Source of the DNA: an uncultured Lachnospiraceae bacterium | GTDB taxonomy: Bacteria; Bacillota; Clostridia; Lachnospirales; Lachnospiraceae | Direction: 5' to 3' | Length of the DNA: 64,000 nucleotides | Assembly: GCA_947589315.1 (NCBI GenBank) | Contig: CANPZE010000013.1 | Location: forward strand, 1-64,000 | Made by a program: the position numbers and the translations under genes | In this document: positions 50,794 to 58,644 of the stretch, piece after piece | Layout of the letters: every line of letters begins with the position of its first letter | Numbering within the stretch: position 1 is the stretch's first letter | The notes under the pieces: model-generated | The model's database searches: none | What the model saw: the letters and a program-made list of their open reading frames with translations, nothing else | Told to the model about the DNA's origin: nothing

Positions 50794-51945
50794 ATGCATA
50801 TTTTAAAGACGTTTTTTATCACAATAAAATACCATATTGCAGGTATATTCATATATCTGGGTATTTTTATTGCTTTGCTGGTGTTCTTTACACAGAATGA
50901 CAATGGGCAGCCGCCCAAAGCTTTTACCGCCACGCAACTGGACATTTTAATACAGGATGAAGACCATACTGTCCTGAGCCAGTCCCTGTATGATTTTTTG
51001 GAGAGCAGGCACCGAGTAGAAAAAGGGGCTTCCTCCAGAGAAGATGTCATCGACAAATTATATTGGCATACAATTGATTACTCCCTCCGGATCCCCAAAG
51101 GATTCCAGGCTGATCTTCTAAGCGGCCGGAACAAAGACCTGGTAGAAAACACCAAGCTTCCGGAAAGCGCCACGGGATATTGGGCAGACGCCCAGATTGA
51201 GCAGTACCTGACCCTTCTGAACAGTTATCTGGCTGGAGGATACTCCCCAGAGGATGCAGCCCGTCTCTCTCTGGAAACCTCTGAAAAAGAGGCCAGGATC
51301 AACATGGCTTCTGCCTCTGCCGCAGAAAACAATTCAACTATAGTTAGTTTTTACCATTACCTGGTTTATATCCTGATCAGCCTTGTCACTACTGGACTGG
51401 GACAGGTTCTGATCACCTTCCGACAACGGGAGCTTGACATACGTTTTCGCTGTTCCCCTTGTCCGGCAAGCAGGCGCAGTCTTTTTCTGGCCCTGGGAGG
51501 CCTGTTGTTCTCTGTTGCCTGTTGGCTGCTGTGTATGATGCTTGGCGTTGTCCTATTTCCAAAATCCGTTTTTACTATCACTAATCTTTTGTATATGATC
51601 AATAGCCTGGTCTTCCTTCTCTTTGTTATGAGCCTCACCCTGTTGATCAGTTTTTTAACAGAGAATTTCAACATCCTGCAAGCCCTGACTAATATTTCCG
51701 GTCTGACATTAAGCTTTCTGGGCGGCGTCTTTGTCCCCCAGGAATTTATGAATGAAACTATTCTTCGCTTTTCCCGCCTTCTGCCATCCTATTGGTATAT
51801 TAAAGCGATGGATTTGATTTCTTCCTCTGCTCTTACTTCCCATCAATATCAGGAATATCTTTCCTGCCTGGGCATACAGGTTCTCTTTGCAGCCGCTGTA
51901 CTGGCAGGGGCAATGGTAGTCTCTAAATACCAGAAGATCCAGTAA
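50794..51945 (+). CDS. ABC-2 type permease (second of two)
   Basis: 383 residues with the same layout: segment 1 (HIAGIFIYLGIFIALLVFFT), external domain (LDILIQDEDHTVLSQSLYDF), then five segments (LVYILISLVTTGLGQVLITF onward, ending VLFAAAVLAGAMVVSKYQ). GGAG precedes the ATG. The gap to the previous gene is 5 bases. It should pair with the first permease as a heterodimer, as LnrM/LnrN do. Confidence 0.87.
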   Translation: MHILKTFFITIKYHIAGIFIYLGIFIALLVFFTQNDNGQPPKAFTATQLDILIQDEDHTVLSQSLYDFLESRHRVEKGASSREDVIDKLYWHTIDYSLRIPKGFQADLLSGRNKDLVENTKLPESATGYWADAQIEQYLTLLNSYLAGGYSPEDAARLSLETSEKEARINMASASAAENNSTIVSFYHYLVYILISLVTTGLGQVLITFRQRELDIRFRCSPCPASRRSLFLALGGLLFSVACWLLCMMLGVVLFPKSVFTITNLLYMINSLVFLLFVMSLTLLISFLTENFNILQALTNISGLTLSFLGGVFVPQEFMNETILRFSRLLPSYWYIKAMDLISSSALTSHQYQEYLSCLGIQVLFAAAVLAGAMVVSKYQKIQ

Positions 51946-51963
51946 ATGCTGTCTTTTCTATCC

Positions 51964-52003
51964 TTCTCCCGGGGCCGGTTCGCTGCTCCGGGAAATTTTT
52001 TTT
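51964..52003 (+). terminator. Terminator of the ABC operon
   Basis: CCCGG (51968-51972) pairs with CCGGG (51988-51992) within a longer weak stem, followed by a run of T broken by one A. It separates the exporter operon from the sigma-factor operon. Confidence 0.7.
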
Positions 52004-52071
52004 ATTTTTTGAAGACTTTTGTCCCCCTGCCTCGTTTTATATAATAGATAGTACAACAGGAGGTGAATGGG

Positions 52072-52581
52072 TTGGAAGCAGACGACAGATTAATACAGGC
52101 TCTGGATCAATATGAAACACTAATATTCTCCATATGCTATCAAATGACCAAAAATTATTTTGATGCCCAGGATCTGACGCAGGAAACCTTTCTGGCTTAC
52201 TATCGCTCCCTGTCCGACTTTGACGGAAAAAATGAAAAGGGCTACCTGACAAAAATCGCAGCCAATAAGTGCCTGGATCATCTGCGGCGTTCCGAACGCC
52301 GAACGGCTCCCACAGAATTTCCTGAGCTGGAAGTTCATATTCCGCCCCAGCCGCCTCCCGAGCAAGAGGTGTTAGACCGCCTGCTTCAGGAAAAACTGCT
52401 TTTACTCTGCCGCTCCCTCAAACCTCCCTATGACCAGGTTGCAGAAGCTCATTTCTGCAGGAATATGACGGCCAGAGAGATCGCCGCACAGCAGAGGCGA
52501 AGGCAGAAAACGGTACAGACACAGATCGCCCGGGCAAAAAAGATGCTGCAACAATTATGGAAGGAGGAGGATTGGCTATGA
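52072..52581 (+). CDS. ECF-type RNA polymerase sigma factor
   Basis: About 169 residues with sigma regions 2 (ALDQYETLIFSICYQMTKNY, DAQDLTQETFLAYYRSL) and 4 (AREIAAQQRRRQKTVQTQIA), no region 1 or 3. The TTG start at 52072 has AGGAGG 8 bases upstream; the GTG at 52063 abuts that site and is unlikely. An ECF-like promoter (TGAAGA, 17 bases, CGTTTT) may lie at about 52010-52038. Translationally coupled to the anti-sigma gene by an ATGA overlap. Confidence 0.92.
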   Translation: MEADDRLIQALDQYETLIFSICYQMTKNYFDAQDLTQETFLAYYRSLSDFDGKNEKGYLTKIAANKCLDHLRRSERRTAPTEFPELEVHIPPQPPPEQEVLDRLLQEKLLLLCRSLKPPYDQVAEAHFCRNMTAREIAAQQRRRQKTVQTQIARAKKMLQQLWKEEDWL

Positions 52582-53093
52582 CCCATCTCAGCGAAGAGAA
52601 AATTCAAAAATATTATCAGAACATGCTAGACAGCCGGGAACGAATGGAAGTCCTGGAACATGCCGCCCAATGCAGCGCCTGTAGTGAACGCCTGGCAGAT
52701 GCTATTCCCCAAGGACTGCTCCTATCCCCTCCCTTAACACTGAGACAAAACATACAGGAACAGTGCAGCGCTGCCCATACAGGAACCATCCGCCCACAAC
52801 ATGCGCAGCGGACTGTCCCCGCCCACCCACACAAAGAGTTCTGCCTGTATACCGCAAAGGTGGTCTTTGCTATGGGAGTCGCAATCCTTGTCGCATTTAC
52901 CGGCCATTCTGCCATAGATCACTCGCCAGAATATAACGGCCATTATACTGCCAGCCCTTCCTCCGGCAGGACATATCCGACAGAAGAGGCAGTATCTTCC
53001 ATAAGCGAAGGGATCTCCAAACTGGGGCAATACTGCGCCGAAGCATTGTATTTTTACAAAGAGGACTTACCGACCAACAAAAACAAGCAATAA
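52578..53093 (+). CDS. Anti-sigma factor with zinc-finger-like start
   Basis: 171 residues. MTHLSEEKIQKYYQNMLDSR then HAAQCSACSERL (H-x3-C-x2-C) is the anti-sigma zinc domain. One membrane segment (AKVVFAMGVAILVAFTGHSA) follows, and a short external tail. The start overlaps the sigma stop (ATGA), with GGAGG upstream. It should hold the sigma factor at the membrane until an envelope signal arrives. Confidence 0.87.
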   Translation: MTHLSEEKIQKYYQNMLDSRERMEVLEHAAQCSACSERLADAIPQGLLLSPPLTLRQNIQEQCSAAHTGTIRPQHAQRTVPAHPHKEFCLYTAKVVFAMGVAILVAFTGHSAIDHSPEYNGHYTASPSSGRTYPTEEAVSSISEGISKLGQYCAEALYFYKEDLPTNKNKQ

Positions 53094-53125
53094 AAAGATA
53101 TCATATATAAGAAAGGACGATTACT

Positions 53126-53668
53126 ATGACGCATAAAAAGAATGGTTTTTTAACCTTTTGTTTTGCCTGCCTTCCTGGAGCCGGCCAGATGTTTCTGGGC
53201 TTTCCCAGGCGGGGTGTCAGCCTGATGTTTTTATTCTTTTTGGTTGCGGGGCTAACAGGATATTTTCATCTGGAATTCCTGGTTTTCTTACTCCCGGTTA
53301 TCTGGTTTTTTAGCTTTTTTGACGCAATTAACCGCAACTCTCTTTCCGATGAAGAATTTCAGAAACTGACTGATGATTTCCCCGGGTTCCCCACGGAACT
53401 CCCCTTCACAAAACCTTTCTCTGGAAAGCTGCGCCTCGGAACTGCCATTGTACTGATCCTGGCAGGCGTCAAATATCTTTTTGATAACCTGATAAGCCTT
53501 CTCAGTGAATGGGGCATCCGTCTTCCTGTTGATCTGGCATATTACTATGACATCGCCAGCTACTATATACCACAGTTCCTGTTCGCCCTGTTGATCATTA
53601 TTGTCGGGCTCTATCTGATCTTCAACAAGAAGCAGGATCTGAAGGAACGGGAAGGAGGGGAAGAATGA
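53126..53668 (+). CDS. Membrane protein, TM2-like
   Basis: 180 residues with four to five membrane segments. LPGAGQMFLGFPRRGVSLMF near the start is the glycine-rich turn of TM2-domain and related proteins. The rest is GVKYLFDNLISLL and IASYYIPQFLFALLIIIVGL. AAAGGA precedes the ATG. It lies 32 bases after the anti-sigma gene in the same operon and overlaps the next gene by ATGA. Function unknown. Confidence 0.75.
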   Translation: MTHKKNGFLTFCFACLPGAGQMFLGFPRRGVSLMFLFFLVAGLTGYFHLEFLVFLLPVIWFFSFFDAINRNSLSDEEFQKLTDDFPGFPTELPFTKPFSGKLRLGTAIVLILAGVKYLFDNLISLLSEWGIRLPVDLAYYYDIASYYIPQFLFALLIIIVGLYLIFNKKQDLKEREGGEE

Positions 53669-53973
53669 TGGAATCTCGCCGTATTGGAACATTTACACTG
53701 GGAGTATGTCTCCTGCTATTTGGTATCCTGTTTTTGCTGCATATATTCCTTCCCGGGCTGAATTATCTGCTGATTTTCCGCCTGTGGCCTCTTGTTTTTA
53801 TCCTGCTGGGCTGTGAACTCCTGCTGGCCAGCAGGAAGGCCTCCGGCCAATTCAAATATGACTTTGCCGCCGTGGTGCTTCTCCTCTTACTTCTTCTCTT
53901 TGCCATGGGAATGGCCGGCTTTGACTACCTCCTGACGCATTTCCCGGAGGAATGTTGGCTGGGGCTTGGCTGA
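53665..53973 (+). CDS. Small LiaI/LiaF-type membrane protein
   Basis: 102 residues with three hydrophobic segments (GTFTLGVCLLLFGILFLLHI, LWPLVFILLGCELLL, FAAVVLLLLLLLFAMGMAG), the pattern of the LiaI/LiaF N-terminal domain (R-x-W-P). Such proteins lie in envelope-stress operons. Two ATGs overlap the preceding stop, with AAGGAGG before them. Last gene of the sigma operon. Confidence 0.78.
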   Translation: MMESRRIGTFTLGVCLLLFGILFLLHIFLPGLNYLLIFRLWPLVFILLGCELLLASRKASGQFKYDFAAVVLLLLLLLFAMGMAGFDYLLTHFPEECWLGLG

Positions 53974-53990
53974 CAGAGCAGTCAGCCAAG
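53965..53990. terminator. Strong hairpin at the end of the sigma operon
   Basis: CTTGGCTGAC (53965-53974) pairs perfectly with GTCAGCCAAG (53981-53990) around AGAGCA. The left arm contains the stop codon of the LiaI-like gene. No U-run follows, so it may stabilise the mRNA end or act with rho rather than being a classic terminator. Confidence 0.5.
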
Positions 53991-54107
53991 AGACCGCTCC
54001 CATCATGGGCATTGCTATTCCTGGCCTGGTCTCCCCTTCTTTTTCCTGTGATTTGTATAGAGCATGCAGCCTGCACAAATTATAAATAACAGGAAAAAGA
54101 GGAGGCC

Positions 54108-54740
54108 TTATACGCCACAATGTTTCTTCTCTCTTGCTTCTCTGCTATAGATGCAGCCACAATAATCCTGACGATACAATTGATATTCCCGGGACAGCTC
54201 AATCGATCTCAGATAACCTCCCCGTTTCTTAAAGTCTGACACCAGATACGGAATCCCATACTCTTTGGCCAGCCTCAGCCCAATCTCATTCAGCTTTTGG
54301 GCATTCTTATGGGGACTGACTGACAAAGTTGTGGTAAAATAATCAAATCCATGGTCCGCCCCATATTCTGCTGCAGCCCGCTGGCGCAGTTCATAGCAGG
54401 CAAAGCACCGCTCTCCGCCTTCCGGGAGTTCCTCCCTCCCCTGAGCCAGCTCCCGAAATTTCTCTGGCTCATACGGTCCTTCCGCAAAGGCGACCGGATA
54501 CTGCACCGGAAGCTGCCCGAGCAGCCTCTGCTGCTCCGATACCCGTTTTTCGTATTCCTGTAATGGTGAAATATTGGGATTATAATAGAATAGCGTAATA
54601 TGAAAATATTGTGCCAGATAAGCCAGGCAATAACTGCTGCAAGGAGCGCAACAGCTGTGCAGCAGCAGCCTGGGAACCCTGTTCTCCTTCTGAAGCTTAA
54701 GTAAGATCTGGTCTAGTTCTAATTGATAGTTGACGCCCAT
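54108..54740 (-). CDS. queH: Epoxyqueuosine reductase QueH
   Basis: Reduces epoxyqueuosine to queuosine in tRNA, the last step of the pathway. About 210 residues of the QueH (DUF208) family: LLLHSCCAPCSSYCLAYLA near the N-terminus, CFACYELRQR, SPHKNAQKLNEIG and DYCGCIYS carry the iron-sulphur and metal cysteines. ATG at 54740 is chosen, with AAGGAG 8 bases before it, over GTG at 54749. It follows cvpA by about 45 bases. No other queuosine gene is in the window. Confidence 0.95.
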   Translation of the reverse strand: MGVNYQLELDQILLKLQKENRVPRLLLHSCCAPCSSYCLAYLAQYFHITLFYYNPNISPLQEYEKRVSEQQRLLGQLPVQYPVAFAEGPYEPEKFRELAQGREELPEGGERCFACYELRQRAAAEYGADHGFDYFTTTLSVSPHKNAQKLNEIGLRLAKEYGIPYLVSDFKKRGGYLRSIELSREYQLYRQDYCGCIYSREAREKKHCGV

Positions 54741-54784
54741 AGGAATCACTCCTTCCCCAGTTCGTTACATGATCCTCTGACAAG

Positions 54785-55327
54785 TCAGGACTTTCCCACA
54801 AAGCTTTTCAACAGAATGGTCTTTTGGATCGCTTCCGCCGTAAATCCCCAGCTTTTCAAAACATCCTCCGGCAACAGGCCAAAGAAAAGTTCCCCCAGAA
54901 GACAGAGAATCAGGAAAATCCAAAAAAAGCCGGCAACCGCCCCTCCCAGCCGATTTGCCAGCCCAACGATCGGTATGTCGTCAATGATTTCTAAGACATT
55001 AATCGCCATGATCAGCAACAACTGCGCTATCGTAAAAATCACCAAAAACAAAAGGACATAGCTAATCTGCCCTGCCACTGCCGACAAGGAAGATTCCGGC
55101 AACAACTCCAGACCGCCCTGGGCAACCTGTTTCTCCAGGGCAGGGAGAAGCCACTGTTCTGCCAGTCTCTCTTTCAAGGCGCCTGCTAAAACAGCGGCCG
55201 CCAGCCAGGCCACCAGAACCGCTGCAAAGCGGGCCACCATCCGGATCAGTCCCCGATAAAGCCCAATCCCCACTGCCAAAAGAAACAGGACGCCGATCAG
55301 AATATCAAGGATCTGTGTGATCTCCAT
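54785..55327 (-). CDS. CvpA-family membrane protein
   Basis: 180 residues with four membrane segments: LDILIGVLFLLAVGIGLYRG, FAAVLVAWLAAAVLAGAL, VLLFLVIFTIAQLLLIMAIN and LGGAVAGFFWIFLILCLLGE. Fits the CvpA (colicin V production accessory) family. It starts one base into the dapB stop, so it is coupled to dapB. Role in this organism unknown. Confidence 0.88.
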   Translation of the reverse strand: MEITQILDILIGVLFLLAVGIGLYRGLIRMVARFAAVLVAWLAAAVLAGALKERLAEQWLLPALEKQVAQGGLELLPESSLSAVAGQISYVLLFLVIFTIAQLLLIMAINVLEIIDDIPIVGLANRLGGAVAGFFWIFLILCLLGELFFGLLPEDVLKSWGFTAEAIQKTILLKSFVGKS

Positions 55328-56085
55328 TACAACAGCACATCCGCCATATCGTACAAACCGGCAGATTTTCCTTTCAGATACTTAGCCGCAGTAATAGAGC
55401 CTTTGGCAAACACTGCCCTGGAATATGCCGTATGCTTAAAAGTGATCACCTCGTCTGTCCCGGCAAAGATCACCTCATGGTCTCCTACAATCGTACCGCC
55501 CCGGACCGATGAAATTCCCAATTCTTTTTTCCCTCTGGGCTGTCTCACCTGAGAACGGTCATACACATATTCATACTGGTTGTCCATCGCCTCGTTCACA
55601 GAATCAGCCAGCGCCAGAGCTGTCCCGGAAGGTGCATCCAGCTTCTTGCCATGATGCTGCTCTACAATTTCCACATCAAAACCTTCAACGCATAACTTCT
55701 GAGCTGCTTCCTTCAACAGCTTCATCAAAAGATTGATCCCCAGAGACATATTCGCCGATTTCAGTATGGCTACCCTTTGCGAAGCCTGCTCCATGTAGGA
55801 AAGCTGTTTCTGGGACAGACCGGTAGAACATACGATAATAGGAACCTTCTTCTCCACCGCATAATCTATCCGCTCTTCAAATCCATTGGCAGAAGAGAAA
55901 TCAATGATCACATCTGCCTCTACATCACACTTCATAATATCCTGAAATACCGGATATCCATTTTCCCGGTTATCTACCAGATCCACACCGGCCACAATCT
56001 GCACCTGGCTGTCCTCTGCTGCCAGTCCGGTGATCATCTGACCCATTCTCCCATTGCATCCCAGCATAATTATATTTGTCATCAT
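55327..56085 (-). CDS. dapB: 4-hydroxy-tetrahydrodipicolinate reductase
   Basis: Second committed step of lysine/diaminopimelate synthesis. 252 residues: IIMLGCNGRMGQMI (NAD(P)H loop), IDFSSANGFEERIDYA, and EQHHGKKLDAPSGTAL with the catalytic His and Lys. It begins in the dapA stop (ATGATG), coupling it to dapA. The product feeds peptidoglycan and, in sporeformers, dipicolinate. Confidence 0.97.
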   Translation of the reverse strand: MMTNIIMLGCNGRMGQMITGLAAEDSQVQIVAGVDLVDNRENGYPVFQDIMKCDVEADVIIDFSSANGFEERIDYAVEKKVPIIVCSTGLSQKQLSYMEQASQRVAILKSANMSLGINLLMKLLKEAAQKLCVEGFDVEIVEQHHGKKLDAPSGTALALADSVNEAMDNQYEYVYDRSQVRQPRGKKELGISSVRGGTIVGDHEVIFAGTDEVITFKHTAYSRAVFAKGSITAAKYLKGKSAGLYDMADVLL

Positions 56086-56978
56086 TCGTCTACCACCTTA
56101 ATCCCTATATTGATCATTTCCTGACGAAGCGCTTTCTTATGCTCCGGCTCCATCTTAGTCAACGGCATGCGCAGCGGACCGGCCTGAAAGCCCATCAGAT
56201 CCATAGCCGTTTTCACCGGGATCGGATTCACCTCACAGAACAATTTCTCGATCAGCGGGATATATTTCAACTGAAGCGCCGCACTGGCCTGCACATCCCC
56301 TTCCAGCAGCTTCATAACCATATCATGGGTATCCCGGGGGGCTACATGGGACAATACGGAGATTACCCCTTTGCCGCCAAGAGCTGTGATCGGTACGATC
56401 TGATCATCATTGCCAGAATAAACATCAATCTTTCCCTCTGCAAGGGCAAGGATCTTCGCTACCTGGGAAATATCTCCGGAAGCTTCCTTTACTGCTACGA
56501 TATTATCCACCTCTTTGGCTAGTTCTGCGATCGTAGCCGGTTCGATATTGACTCCGGTACGGCCTTTAATATTATAGAGGATCACTGGCAGATCTACACT
56601 GGCAGCGACTTGCGTAAAATGCGCCTTTAGCCCCTTCTGGGTGGCCTTATTATAGTAAGGCGATACTACCAGGAGCCCGTCAGCGCCTGCCTGCTGTGCC
56701 TCCTTTGAGAGATAGACTGCTGTCTGGGTACAGTTAGAACCCGTCCCGGCAATCACAGGAACCCGTTTCCTTGTCATATCCACACAGGCCTTTATCGTAT
56801 CCAGATGCTCCTGATGAGACATGGTAGACGCCTCCCCAGTGGTTCCACAGACGATAATGGCATCGGTTCCATTTTCAATCTGATAATCTACAATCTTCTC
56901 CATCGCATCATAATTGATAGAGCCATCCTCATGCATCGGTGTGATCAACGCCACGCCGGCGCCTGTAAAAATAGACAT
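56082..56978 (-). CDS. dapA: 4-hydroxy-tetrahydrodipicolinate synthase
   Basis: Condenses pyruvate with aspartate semialdehyde. 298 residues of the NAL barrel: CGTTGEASTMSHQEHLDTIK, YYNKATQKGLKAHFTQVA, ILYNIKGRTGVNIEPATIAE with the catalytic Tyr, and NIVAVKEASGDISQ with the Schiff-base Lys. First gene of dapA-dapB-cvpA-queH. Confidence 0.97.
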   Translation of the reverse strand: MSIFTGAGVALITPMHEDGSINYDAMEKIVDYQIENGTDAIIVCGTTGEASTMSHQEHLDTIKACVDMTRKRVPVIAGTGSNCTQTAVYLSKEAQQAGADGLLVVSPYYNKATQKGLKAHFTQVAASVDLPVILYNIKGRTGVNIEPATIAELAKEVDNIVAVKEASGDISQVAKILALAEGKIDVYSGNDDQIVPITALGGKGVISVLSHVAPRDTHDMVMKLLEGDVQASAALQLKYIPLIEKLFCEVNPIPVKTAMDLMGFQAGPLRMPLTKMEPEHKKALRQEMINIGIKVVDE

Positions 56979-57029
56979 ATGATAACCTCCTCATTTATAT
57001 GATCTACATGTAAAATCCACATGCAGAGT

Positions 57030-57524
57030 CTACATGGTATCCTTCTCCAAATCGATCTTAGAAATAACATCCACATAGGGGATCAATTCCTCAGGGAGAT
57101 GCTGTCCTGTCAATACCAGCCTGCAATAATCATCCTGCAGATTGATCAGGCGGATAATATCTTCTACTGCTATGATATTCAGATCGATCAATCCCAGTAC
57201 CTCGTCCAGGACAAGGACATCACATTCTCCTGTGTCGATCACCTTTTTGGCAAAATTAAAACCATTCAGGATATTCTGCAGTTCTTCCTTTTTCTGGGAT
57301 TCCAGCAATTCATTGTAAGAACCGTTTGCCTTTTCAAACCGGAATAATTTAATATCCGGCTCCAGCCTTTCCAGAAAATTAAATTCTTCTGCATCTTTTC
57401 CCTTCAGGAACTGGATGATAATGACAGACTGCCCCAGACTTGCCGCCCGGATACACTGTCCTACTGCGGCAGAGGTCTTTCCCTTTCCATTTCCATAATA
57501 AACCTGTACCACTCTCTTTCCCAT
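57030..57524 (-). CDS. cobO: ATP:corrinoid adenosyltransferase (CobO/BtuR family)
   Basis: Adds the adenosyl group to cob(I)alamin or its precursor. 164 residues with the P-loop YYGNGKGKTSAAVGQ, SVIIIQFLKGKD, and CDVLVLDEVLGLIDL (Walker B-like). GGAG precedes the ATG. It lies 51 bases upstream of dapA on the same strand. Together with B12-dependent metH it indicates cobamide use; biosynthetic genes are not in the window. Confidence 0.92.
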   Translation of the reverse strand: MGKRVVQVYYGNGKGKTSAAVGQCIRAASLGQSVIIIQFLKGKDAEEFNFLERLEPDIKLFRFEKANGSYNELLESQKKEELQNILNGFNFAKKVIDTGECDVLVLDEVLGLIDLNIIAVEDIIRLINLQDDYCRLVLTGQHLPEELIPYVDVISKIDLEKDTM

Positions 57525-57740
57525 TATGTCTTCTCCATCCCTTCATTTCTTAAAGGGCAGCATCAGCGCATTGCCCGATATGCCGCTATCCTCCAAGCGG
57601 GAGCATTTCCCGCATAAAACCTTTCTGGCATAATATAATAAAATTTCTATGTAAAATAAAGAAGGCCAGAATCATGACAGGCTTCCCCATCATCAACTCT
57701 AGCCATTCTACCATATCTATAGCTAAAAATCTACTATTAA

Positions 57741-58382
57741 TTATTCCTGTTCCTCTGCCGGTTCATATTCCAGCTTGCTGACAGAGACCTCATAAGCCAC
57801 CCTCTTTTCATACTCCTCTTCGCTGATCTTCTTTTGATATTCTCTGCTCTGAATCCGTCCCCAGATCTGTACATGGGAACCTACCTGGAACTGCTCTGCA
57901 TAACGGGCATTTCTCCCCCAGCAGATACAGGGAATATAATCCGACTTTCCATATGGCCGGTTCACTGCCAGCAGAATATCTGCGATCTCTCTCCCTAAAG
58001 GCGTCTTGCGATAAACCGGTTTTTTACAAACATAACCATCCAGAAAAATGTGATTGGGATCCTGGGCATCTTCCTCCGGCTGTCCCACCTCTACATCCCG
58101 TGCAAACACAGATAATACCAGGCGGTTCTTTGTCTCATCATGGCGATTGTACGAACGGAACTGACCGGCTGCCTTTAACACGCAGCCTCTGTAATCATTC
58201 TTCACATCCAAAAGCCGTTCAGACACCATAACCGGTATGATATCATAGGAATTGCTTAAACGGCATACCGCAATATTCACGGTATAAAAATTTTCCCCAT
58301 ATACCTCGTGGCTATAAGCAAATTCACTTACCACCTCACCGGCAATTGTTACCTGGTTATTAGTAAAAACTTTATCCAGCAT
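57741..58382 (-). CDS. Single-stranded-DNA-binding-like protein with two OB folds
   Basis: 213 residues. Two OB folds in tandem: NNQVTIAGEVVSEFAYSHEV (about 8-95) and NHIFLDGYVCKKPVYRKTPL (about 110-200), the second with NRPYGKSDYIPCICWGRNAR typical of SSB. It lacks the acidic DDDIPF-type tail of SSB, ending YEPAEEQE. Such proteins are usually annotated as ssb in Lachnospiraceae; the housekeeping SSB is probably elsewhere. Confidence 0.8.
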   Translation of the reverse strand: MLDKVFTNNQVTIAGEVVSEFAYSHEVYGENFYTVNIAVCRLSNSYDIIPVMVSERLLDVKNDYRGCVLKAAGQFRSYNRHDETKNRLVLSVFARDVEVGQPEEDAQDPNHIFLDGYVCKKPVYRKTPLGREIADILLAVNRPYGKSDYIPCICWGRNARYAEQFQVGSHVQIWGRIQSREYQKKISEEEYEKRVAYEVSVSKLEYEPAEEQE

Positions 58383-58506
58383 TTCTTTTTCTCCTTCCTT
58401 TTCTACATAGTATTTTGTTTTTTATATATGTATACGCTACACTCTTGTATTTTATTCTCATTATTGCACAAAATCGGACGTCATGCACAAACATCGACCG
58501 ACATAT

Positions 58507-58526
58507 TTCGACACCATCATTCGACA
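58507..58526. promoter_or_regulatory. Two Spo0A-box-like sites (TTCGACA)
   Basis: TTCGACA occurs at 58507-58513 and 58520-58526, the reverse of the consensus 0A box TGTCGAA, 13 bases apart on the same strand. A weaker ATCGACC lies just upstream. They lie between the divergent ssb-like and typA genes. Binding by Spo0A is inferred. Confidence 0.4.
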
Positions 58527-58575
58527 TGCCCAAAGAAAACTTTTTTCCCTATTTATTTTTGGTAGTTTTTCTTAC

Positions 58576-58603
58576 TTGTATAATCTCGGGATTATAGTAT
58601 ACT
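58576..58603 (+). promoter_or_regulatory. Sigma-A promoter for typA
   Basis: TTGTAT (58576-58581), 16-base spacer, TATACT (58598-58603), about 41 bases before the ATG. Confidence 0.75.
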
Positions 58604-58644
58604 TATACTTTAATGGAAGATAAAGGTTTAGACAGGAGGAAAAG

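Noticed and set aside
57525..57740. Gene or RNA between cobO and the ssb-like gene
   Set aside because: No frame with a ribosome site and no convincing structure.
58383..58644. Possible RNA gene between ssb-like and typA
   Set aside because: Only promoter boxes and Spo0A-like sites are visible; no conserved RNA structure recognised.
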